Shown: positions 33,895-44,900 of the stretch, piece after piece
Position numbering within the stretch: position 1 is the first letter of the stretch
Layout of the letters: every line of letters begins with the position of its first letter
Assembly (NCBI GenBank): GCA_022818135.1
Contig: JAFMSR010000009.1
Location: 11,832,948 to 11,896,947 of the forward strand
Source: Saxidomus purpurata
Lineage: Eukaryota; Mollusca; Bivalvia; Venerida; Veneridae
Length of the DNA: 64,000 nucleotides
Direction of reading: 5' to 3'
The notes under the pieces: model-generated
The model's input: the letters and a program-made list of their open reading frames with translations, nothing else
What the model was told of the DNA's origin: nothing
The model's database searches: none
Made by a program: the position numbers and the translations under genes

Positions 33895-34205
33895 AGCCCT
33901 CGGGCGTAAACAATCGCCCTATGTCAATGGCAACTTTTGACCATATGACCCGGGTACATGTAATTTACAACTAGAATTTATACACATGAATGCTTCTTGA
34001 AAGTTTTATGAAAATCTGACAAGGCGTTCGGGAGATGAGGAGCGGATATGTTTTGCCCATTTCAGGCCCCTGTGACCTTGGCTTTTGACCCCACATTGTA
34101 ATATGCACAACTAAACTACATACTGATGAATGCTTCTAGGAAGTTTGATGAAAATCTGACAAGGCGAGCTGACAAGGTTTTGCCCATTTCAGGCCCCTTT
34201 GACAT
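33895..34205 (+). repeat. Two-monomer repeat abutting the 3' end of the NACHT gene
   Basis: The unit 'tgatgaatgcttct-gaa-gttt-atgaaaatctgacaaggcg' followed by 'ttttgcccatttcaggcccc' and 'gaccttggcttttgac' occurs twice, 110-130 bp apart. It ends about 10 bp from the NACHT stop codon and may have replaced the original 3' end. Confidence 0.55.
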
Positions 34206-34216
34206 TAACCTTTGAC

Positions 34217-35906
34217 TCAATGACACTGTGCACTGCTGTAGCGTGCATGTGACTTAAGTGATTTAATATTCTGTTTATTTCTCGCTGTCAATTGTTTGAT
34301 ATTTTCGCGGTATTGTTCTTGTTGAAAGCTGTTTTCAACAAACACGTCTTGTAAACAAAAACTGACTTCATTTTTGTGCGGTAGTTCCTTACAACATGAA
34401 ACACACATGTCCTGGAATTGTTCGAGAAGCTCGCTTTTGGGTAGCAGACTGCTTCTATATTCACGTGTTATTTCATCCTTATTTATTTTAGAAAGATAAA
34501 GATAAAGATGACATTTTCACATTTAAACCACTCAGAAATATGAGAATTTTCGACATTTCCAGAATGCCTTTCACATATTTACATTTCGATAGCACTGTTT
34601 CTTGCACTGAGGCTTGATCCGGTGTAGATCGAATGTATAATGCCGCAAAATATTCCTGCACAGTTTTATGTGCAAATGATACTTTTGATTTCTGTTGTAA
34701 CAGTAGTCCTGGAACTTTACTTTGTGTTATAATTCCCGTTTTTAGGCAGAAAGTTAAACACTTTTTATTAAGGTAGAGTTCGGCTACGGAACAGTCGAAT
34801 ACAAGCGTGTTTTCTACTCTTGTTTCCCTGAATAATGTTGTATGCTAATTGTCCCAAGTCTTTTAGAAGTGAGTAGAATTGTGTGCAATAAGTTTGCTGG
34901 CTCAAACATTGCGGGATATCATCCTGGTTAAGATCAACTTTCGGTGATAACTCCTGATAGTTTTGCACAGTTCTTGAGAGCAAAAGTTCTGTAATCTGAC
35001 TGTATAAATCACACTGCGATTGTCCTAGTTCTATATTGTTGCACCACAAAAAAAGCAGGTACGTTAAAAGAAGCGGAATAGTTTCGAGATCCGATATTTG
35101 CTTTTCCTTCAAAGTTCTTGTAAACTCTTCTACATTTTGTTGTACTTCATATTCATTTTTATCAGCGCACACATGAGATATCACTGATTTTTTTAGTGCG
35201 TTTGCGGAGTCCTGGCTGAGTCCCATAATTTCAAGTTTCTGGTCGATTTGACTTGATTGCAGGCCACTCACGCTCAGTTTCCATGGTCGAGTAGTTGTCA
35301 AGACTGCAGTTTGTTCCCAAGCTTTCCGGTGTGGAATGGACCGCATGTTTTGCTTGCAGGAATCAGATGGGTGGCACCATTCGTCAAGACCATCTAATAT
35401 TACTAAACATCTTTCCTTAAACAGGATATTTTCCAGATGTTTACGTGTATACCGAGGCGGAATTTGTGACACAACTTGTGTCCATATAAGGTCAACAATG
35501 TCACATTTACTTGAACTATCACGTAATAACAGCAGGAAAACGAAACGAAATTCATGCATGGTTTGGATTTCTTCCTGTGAGAAAAATTGTCTTTCCTCTG
35601 TGTGCGGACTTTTGGCATGACACCATGTTAAAGCAAGTCGCTTGCTAAACGCAGTCTTTCCGAGTCCAGCATCAGCTGTCAAATATATTTTACGGCAACT
35701 TTTGTTTTCTTTGCTGAATATATTCCCAAATGGTGTAACTGGTGATTTTACTTCTTTCACACCAGCTTGTGTCCTCTGTACTTTTACTGAATATATTTCA
35801 GGCATCACATACAATTCAAGAACGGATGCCTCTTCTTCTATCAAAGGCGACAATGAAATTGTAACATGCTGGTCTCTATAGAAATATATCAAGTCGTTTT
35901 GAAGAT
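34217..35906 (-). CDS. Exon 4: NACHT domain of the HEPN-coiled-coil-NACHT gene
   Basis: An acceptor (ttatgtttcag) precedes the exon; its first two bases complete the codon opened by exon 3, giving an Asp before LQNDLIYFYRDQH. The NACHT P-loop ATPase follows: Walker A TADAGLGKTAF near 35650-35680, Walker B LVILDGLDEW near 35377-35406, and the TTTRPWKLSV sensor region near 35275-35300. Downstream helical sequence includes VSFAHKTVQEYFAALYI and SFCLQDVFVENS. Two 1-nt frame changes are needed: near 34802-34815 and in a tctttatcttt slip-prone run at 34490-34512. Without them the frame stops at 34768. The last residues run into a repeat at 34.2 kb, so the natural C-terminus may be lost. It could be a pseudogene or carry assembly indels. 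Confidence 0.85.
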
Positions 35907-38900
35907 CTGAAACATAATTCTGTTTTGATCAGATTGTAATACAATATGTTCACAAAACTAATTATTGCTTGCAAAGTTCAAGCGTTTTCGATGTTTCATC
36001 GTTAATACCAACGAAATATAACTAATACATGTACCAGCGTGTATAGCTTCCCAACAGTGAAGCAGGTTTGACTGTATTATAGAAAATGTAAACCTAAAAA
36101 GTCGTTAAAATATATGTCATTAACTACTTGAGTAAAACTTATAGATGTTCCATGTATTTTTAGCTCGAGTATTTCAAGAATAATCATAACTGCTCTATTA
36201 GCCCGGCTTCGGTGCCAATGTAGGCATCGTCGTTGTTGAGTAAATTTTACAAGTTGTATTTTTTTTGGTCATATTTCTGCGGCGGTATATCCAATGTTAA
36301 AGAAATTTGGCAAAGAATAAAAAGATAGTATATCATACGGAGATGCCTTTTTATAAACAAGAATTATTTTTTACAAAAAATGGTACGTGCATATGCTGTA
36401 AGAAGACGCTGAATGTCACAGGGTGAGAAAATTGTGCACCCTGACCGGAACGCAAACCCGAGACCCTTATCTTACAGGGCGAAAGCTAATCGGCCGTTTA
36501 CCCTTTATCTCACAAACTTTGATTAAGTCTGTACCGTGACTTATGTATCAGGAAAACGAACGTAATCCTTGTTTTTCTTGTCAAATAATTATGCAACTCG
36601 AAATATGGACCGTTTTTCAATGGTCGAGAAAGTATACAGTCAAACCTGCGAACACTGTTGGGAAGCTATAGATATGAGTTCTGTTTGTAAATGGTCTTTT
36701 TTCACAGGGGTTTCTACTATACAGGAATAATACATTATGATCTACCTGCTGGTCTTTATTCGCAGGGTGGTCTTTAATTACTGTACACCTTCATAATTAT
36801 TATTACGTTTATAGATTTGAAGTATTTACGTACCATTTACGAAAGACTGGGGAATCTTAAAAACGAGTGTTTTATTGACCTATGTATGCGGTTTTATCTA
36901 ATTAAAATGTTCCTGACAGAGTGGCGCGGTGGTCGAGTAGTTAACGCTCTGAACTACCAATACGGAGGTCCGCGGTGCCAGGGCACTGGGAATTTCAGAA
37001 ACGCTTTTCACTGTTTTCCATCCACCTAGAGATGAACTAGTGAGAACCCCACAGGTAGTCTTACTTATATCGGTACTTTACACCGGGCATGTATAAGAAC
37101 CAAGGGGTCTATTCGTAAAAGAGCTATGGTCCAGTACCCGTTTGCCTTTGTAAATGCGTCTTTCTCTCTTCACCCTGCGCATGTCAGGAGTCTTAGAAAG
37201 TTCACCTAGGGAAATATCCTGGGGTCGACCGGGACTATAAACAAACCAAATGTAAATAAGAGTAAACTCATCAATCCAAAAAACATTCTACTTGTCATTC
37301 CATTGGCTTCTGAAAGGTAACACTAACATCTTTATAGTGTAGAACTAGTTTTATTCTTGTTTTTGTAATTGTATATGTACGTTTTTCTTTTAATACATGT
37401 ATTGTATTCACTGAACTGTAGCAACATTTCTAACACGAACACTTCCTTAAAAACAATCTGTTGTATATTACCGGTATCACTTTTCATTCCTCCATTGAGT
37501 GGTCTCTTAACACAGGTTCGACTATTCTATGGTAAAAGTCTTACGGCAGGTTTTGCATTTTCGTATTATACCGTTGTACATAGTATGTCATACAGCGAGA
37601 TCAAACAGAGGTGCGGGGTCCGGTACCACCAAGACCAAGGTGACTAAGGGTGCCATACGTTTCACTCATGTATCTTGTTGTTCCGAAATTTGATTGTTTG
37701 ATTTTTAATGATTTTACAATCAGAATTAACAAAATTCCTTCAATTTCTCAAATCTACTAAAAATAGTGTTTTAAGATAAGTTTGCCTTTAAATTACAAAC
37801 GTAATTCTGATAAGTTTTGGTCCCCCTGCAAGTTAAGTTTTTTCTGTGTATGCAATCAAAACACAATACAGTTATATTATGTATACTGAATAAAACCTTA
37901 AAAAAAAATTTTATCCTGTGACAAACGCAAGTGTAATTCCAATTTGGCATATTTAAACAATAAAAGTGACCTTTTAATGCAAAGTTCATAGTTTGAAAAT
38001 GTGTTGGATTAGACGCGTGTTTTCAATGGTATTTCAATTATATCGTGACAGACTGGCAGTTTACCTAATCGTCTTTTCTGTCAAGTGCCTGTATAATAGA
38101 CTCCTATCCTATTGTACTGTCTTCCTTTAACATATAGAGTCTTGGTCAGTAGCAGGGCTCAAAACCATTATTCTCAGTCAGTGATATTCCTACAAAGTTT
38201 ACAAATTTATTCAGCGATAGTGATGTTGAAGCTACTTTGAAATAGGTGCGCGGGCCAATAGGTTTCCCGTGTTTAGTCACGGTTGAGAAATGTCCCGTGC
38301 CCGACATTCTTGCATGCTCCCTATATTTCGACATTTTTTTCAGACAAGAACTTGCAATTTTGCACTTTTCGTGACAAACAAGTAAAGAACACATGTGACC
38401 GAAATTAGCCTGACCTCTATATATTTCGGACCGGAACTATTATTTGGATTAATTCTGTTTTGTTCGTTGTGTGGGAATATTGTGTTTGACTACTCTGATT
38501 GTTTACTTTTATGTGGGTTTTGATTGGTGAGTAGGAATTCTTCTGGAAATCTGAGTTGGTCAGATGTGTTTGATCTTTTGTATTTTATATCTTTTATGGA
38601 CAAGTTTTTCGTTATGGTTATATTATTGCTTTTTGGCATTTCGCCTAAATTGTATTTACTGATTTGCTTATAAAATTCGCAGTTTTCGTACGTGTACGTG
38701 TCGTGTGCAATGTTAAATTGGCGACATCAATCTTTTAAGTGGTTTGTGGAAATACTTACATGAACACATTTCTATCTTTGCACATCATCCACTTTAATTT
38801 GCAGTTGCACTGGTAGTTACTTTCCGTGTGTGTATGCAGGGAGTGTGGGCGGAATACAACAACAAATACCATATATTGATGAGTTACATGTATAACTTGG

Positions 38901-41900
38901 ATTAGATTATGCCGGGAGTGCATTTTTGTATATGTATAGATATTTTGTTGAAGTGTTTTAGAAGTTATACAAGAGCCACTAGACACTTCGAGTTAAAGAA
39001 TCACATTGTTATTGTATTGAAGTAACAAGGACTTGTAACTTTCGCCTATTCTCAATTTTGATCACTCATACTGTGTTGAATGTAAAGTGCAAATACATTT
39101 CACCATTAGTGTAAATTCTTGAGAACAGGCATTTGTCCAGCAGCTTATACTATTCTTACTAAATGTATTGGATTTGTAATAGATTACCGAAACCTGTCCC
39201 ATCTTGGTTATATTATATCGTTTATTTCCGCTTTCTATAAAAGTGGAAAAGGGTACAACCAAATAGTTTTTTGCGAATATGAGGTGTCTGTTTCTTGACA
39301 TAAACCATGACAATTAAATAACAATAGGTACTTACCTATCAATAATGGACGCTGTTTAAGCCAATTTCAATTCCCAATTCTAAACGGAAGTGCAAATAAA
39401 TTTGACCTAACAACTATTTCATTAAACATGAAATGAACCACTTTATTATGCAAACGTTAATGTAGTATGTGCATGCTACCTACATCTAGATTTCGCTGTT
39501 GTTTAGCAGAGAGAGCTTGCGCAAACGTTACATGAATAGCGATTATTTCAACGTGACTTTCTTTGATGAAAAATCTATACGCGGTGTTTATAGCAATAAG
39601 TTTCTTATTAACGTAAACGACAAGCTCAATGTATTTAAGAAATAAAGCGTTGTAAAATCATGATCTTTCAGCAATCAGTAATGTCGATTAAGAAATTCAA
39701 GGGCCTGAACACAATAAGTTTGGCCTTAAAAGACAAATTAGATATTTTTGGTGTACACGAAAATTAATGGTCTTAAAGTCTTAGATTTGCCTAAGAGAGT
39801 TAATGTGGCCAAAAAAAAAATGTTACCTGTGCTTACTGTCCTCAAACAATAGAAGGCATCAACTTGTATGCAACCTGTATATCGACAAGTTTCAATATGA
39901 TAGGCCCATGCGTTCAATGTGTTATTTCCGGAAACCGTTTAAATATTATGCGTGAACTTTAACTTTCATACTTTCTTCAAGATATCAATACGTCACGTTT
40001 TTTCTGGTCATAACTGGCATCCACAACTGTTTCAACAAGAGGCCAATGGTTCTCGACGGTTATCGTCCAAGCTGTTATATGCTCGGTCTACTGTAACCAA
40101 GAACTTTGAGCTGAGCGGAATAAAATAACTGGTAGTATTTTCGTAATGACTAACCTCCCTACAATTATAGTATTCTAGGCCCACGTTCTTGAGATTTCGA
40201 AACCTTGCACTATTCTGGGTTTAAATCGCTATTCCTTTGACTCTACTAATCTGCAAAACAGAATGCGTTTGTTGATGACAAAAATGCACACAACGTTGGA
40301 GAGTTGTAGTTCAAATGGTTCTTAAACTATTGTCCGGAAACCGTTTGTCCATCTAAATAATTCTGGGTCACCGTACTTGCAATTTGACTTGACTTCAACT
40401 TCAAAACAATAGGAGTCCATTTCCTGTATGACCAAACGTACACAAAGTTTGAGATTGTAGGCTTAAGCGTTCTTAATTTATCGTAAAACCATTCTCAAAG
40501 AGACAAAGACCGAAGCAAAGCAATAGTACCTCGTTTTCCAAACACGGAACTTACTATTAATGTTTATCGTAGAATAATCTTCGATGTGTAGTCTTTTCCC
40601 TTATAATATATCTTTCGGAACTATGTCCTAGACAAAAGAGTTATATGAAAACTGAATAAAGGAGATAACTCAAAAGAGTTAGGTTTTACAGATATTGTTC
40701 TTAAACACTACACTGCGTATTTATGTCATTGTAAGTGTATGCAATTTGAATCAAATAAGCTCCGTACTTATTTAAACGCTCAAGAAAACCCAATCAAGAG
40801 TAATCACATTCAAAAATAAGGCAACAGCTACCGATTTATGAGAGGCACGTTCTGTTTCAATGCTCTTTCCCATCACAATCGTGCTCTGTCTGGGATTCGT
40901 ACACTTATTTGAATACAATTCCATTTAAAAAATGTCAGAATTTATCGCTCAATGACATAACGTGTAACAGACCAGATTGCTGGAGCCAGTTTCCTCCCCC
41001 AGGATCAATTGTGGATGTAATGGATATATCCCCATTTCAATGTACAAACCGGCATTCATAGGAATAATGTTGTGTTTTTCAAAACAAAATCATGGCGGAC
41101 ATAAACGAATTTCGTTCAAAATTAGATGACAGTCATGGTTTCCTTTGTATAATATGGCGGCACTGTGTTAACTAGCGGCTACTTTCGTCAGTATCCATTG
41201 TGTCACCAAGCCCCCTTCCCCCCGCTGCTAACGTGTCTATGACCAAGAAATTTGAGGTGAGACGAATGAATATGGTATAGATTCTAATCTAATAAAATAT
41301 TAGTAAGTATAACGTGTTGAGGGTTATTCACCTGCACTTTCTGGGTTTAAGTTGCACTTCTACTCTATAATTTGCACAAACTTTTCATGCAAAAATCAAT
41401 AAAGGGATATTTCTCAAAACCAGGGCAGGTTGGGGATACCAACTTGTACGCATTTAAATTTAATTTTACAGTATGCCATTTGACCCAATTAAGCTCCATT
41501 CCATCTCTTGGACGAGAATAAGAGAAAGAAATTTACTTGCTATTTAATTCTAACAAGACTTTTTAGAAAAACATATTTAAAACAAATAAGGAGGGAACTT
41601 CGGGTGGCATATAGAACTCGACTCGTCTGTGCCTCCGTCCGTTCCCACTTATTAGTCCGGAGAATAACGCTTAAAGTATTAAAAGGAATTAGATTTACTT
41701 AAGACTTATATACAATGAATAAAGGCACTCATGAGAGTACAGTTTGCAAGCGTGCACTGCTATAAATGTGCTCTGTAAGTCTATAATTTGAATCAATTCG
41801 GTTGTACTTAAGGAGTTATTGCCCTGACAAAAAGTCAATAAAGGAAATTAATTCAAATTAATACAGACAAGTAGACATTAAGGATGTTCTTGTACTTAAT

Positions 41901-44900
41901 GAACTATCCTCTATATGGCCTCTTTGTTTTAAATTAAATAATTCCCTTTAATGAATTTTCAATCGTAACCCGTAACATTAATCACATTTAACTGGAGTCT
42001 TCATTTGATAAGTCCTATGTCGGGACGTCCAAGTCTACACAGTAAGCCATGAAGGCCTCTAAACTTTGCCTTATCTATTACTCATAGTCCTCGTTCAATG
42101 TCACATTATCTTGTTCAAATTGCATACAATGAGAAAGAACATTAGAAACCATAACCCTATATAGCCTTATTTTTTAATTATCTTCCTTTTTTGAATTTTT
42201 TTGTCCGGGGAATAACTCCAAACGTATCAAAGGGAATTACTTGAAACTGCCTGTAGTGATACATCACAACAGGCACAACAAAACCTATTAAATCTACACT
42301 TGTTTTGCAAAACATATTTATATAAGGAAGGAATTTCGCTGGCTATAGAACTCGAATCGTCTGTGCTCAGTCTTCCCCCTTATTTGTCCAGAAAGTATTA
42401 AAGGAATATTCTTTAAACTTCAAACAGTGAGAGAGCACCATTAAATGGAAGTGCTAGCGTGCAAGAACAAATAGCTCTGCTTTACCTAATTTTTAAATTT
42501 TATCGTTCCTCTAAATGTTACAAGGTTTCTTCATATTGCCAGTAAGGATGAGAAAAGCATTATGGATGTGTGCTTAACCATAACCCTCTGCCTTATTGTT
42601 TAATTATCTCCCTTTACTGAATCTTTCTTGTCCAGAGCATTAATGGCATTTACTTAACATGATAAAGGGATAAAGCACAATCACAGAAAGTGCAGTGTAC
42701 AAGAAACATAACTCTACCTTTGCCTTATTTCTTATCTACCCCATGTATTTCTTGTCCAGAGCCTAATGCTTAAAGTACGGAAGGATATTGTTTTCAAATT
42801 GCATACAATGAGAGAGGACATTAGAAGAAGGATAGTGCCCAAGAACATTAAACAACTGCTATGTTTAACCTTATTGCTAATTTTTAGATTATCCCCCTTG
42901 TTTATTTCTCGTATTTTCTCCTTTATGAATTTCCTTGTCCGGCTTCAATACTGCAATGCTTTATAGCCAATTACTTAGAAGTTTTTGAAACATCTTACAA
43001 TGACAAGCCTTTTGAGGAAGGCAGTGTAGCCTTAACTTAACCTCGACATTTAATGATTAAATACACGCTGTACGTACATGTATCTAGTTTATGTCTACCG
43101 AGATCTCCATATACATAATCGTTTAATGTTGACAGTGTAACACCTAATAAACGCTTACAAAAATGAACATAAGTTCTTTCAACTTTTATAAAAAAAAACC
43201 ATACTTCAGATGCGTAATAAAGAATAGGCAAAATCAGCTTATCAAAAATTTCTAGTATATGTTTTGGTGACAAATCAGTAAATGTATAGCTACTTGTTCA
43301 TTTTGAAAATGACTTTCAAAACTTGACTCGGCTAACATATTTATTTATCATGTTTGCTAAAAGAACCTTGTGATAAAAGCTCCCAAAAACATTGTACTTG
43401 AAGTTTATAATTTTCTAATTCATTTTCCCTACACATCAACTGCAAGTTTGTGGGGAAACGCACGACACTTTTACCAGTTTTATCAAGTGTAAGCTTATTT
43501 CTCTGCAGTACATACAGTACATTCAAAGCATACTGTAAACATTCTGGTGTTTTTTGTTTTTTACTTGGAAAACACAATAATGTCATCGGCAAACAATAAA
43601 AGATAGCAATATCTATCCCTTCAACACCTTTGACTAAAAACTTGTCCTCCATGTCATTAAGGTGCATGCAGAACAAAAAAAGTTGAAAGGTTTTTCCCCT
43701 GTGTAACTCCAAGATTATATCTTAAAAGTTAACTAACACTTTCTAAAGCTTGAACTTTAGAAAAAATCCATTGTACCTATATATGTATACATATGCCAAA
43801 TTATCCAACCTAATATGTATTATTCGAGTGTTTAAGTTTCCTAAAGTACTAAACAACATATGTGTCACCATTCTTAAATATTGATACAAAAACACTACGT
43901 ATGAACAATCCATTCATATACAAATCTGGCTAGCAACTATTTTATTGCAATTACGGAATATATTTTATCGCCGCGTTTTAACAATCCATTCAAAAAAAAA
44001 TAATTGCCCAGCCATTTATTCGGTTTTATTTGAGCGTATGACGGCCTCAAGCGATTTATCTTTTATATATGTGCATGCATTATTTCAAAAATTCACAAGA
44101 GTAAAAACACTTACCATTCAATAATGTCGCTTCTTTTTCTTTAGAAGATTTTTTAAGTCTCTCAACCTGCTCATCACCCTCTTTTTGTATCTCTGACTTG
44201 ACTTTTTTAATTTCGTCATTCGCTTTTTTCACCACTTCGTCCAAAGCTTTTGATTTAATTTCTTCAACTGTCTTAACGGGTTTATCGCCATATTTTTGTA
44301 ATTCTTCCCTGATTTTTGCAAGTCCGTCGTTTGCTTTTATATCTATATCTGTCAAAGCCCTTGATTTAATTTCTTCAACAGTCTTAACGTGTTTATCGCC
44401 ATAATTTTGTAATTCTTCCTTGACCTTTGCCAGTCCGTCGGTTGCTTTTATATCTATATCTGTCAAAGCCTTGGTTTTAATTTCTTCAACTGTCTTAACA
44501 TGTTTATCGCCATATTTTTGTAATTCTTCCTTAATCTTTGCCAGTCCGTCATTTGCTTTTGTATCTATATCTGCCAAAGCCTTTGTTTTCATTTCTTCAA
44601 CTTTCCTAACTTGTTTGTTTCCACTATTCTGTATCTCTTTTTTGACGTTAGCAAGTTCATCACTTAGTTTGGTATCTATATCCGCCAAAGCTTTGGATTT
44701 CTTTCTTTCTATTTCGTCGACTGCTAATGACAGCTTGTTCTCTATTTGAGAATAAACATGTTTTTCTTTATCTGTAAATAATGTTTTTATTTCTTTCTTT
44801 GATGTTACGATAAGTTCAAGATGTTCCTCCTTCAGTTGTCTTTTGCTCTCGTCCGACTCATTTTTAATGTCTACTTTTATTACTTCAGCTGTCTCATCAA

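Noticed and set aside
34217..34408. Separate small gene on the minus strand
   Set aside because: It is the C-terminal continuation of the NACHT exon after the frame break at about 34500, not an independent gene.
35336..35881. Plus-strand and alternative-frame ORFs over the NACHT exon
   Set aside because: Shadows of the NACHT coding frame; Walker A and B motifs are only on the minus strand in one frame.
44198..44749. Two plus-strand Ser/Phe-rich hydrophobic frames
   Set aside because: Exact antisense of the coiled-coil exon; they repeat with the same 111-nt period and have no splice support.
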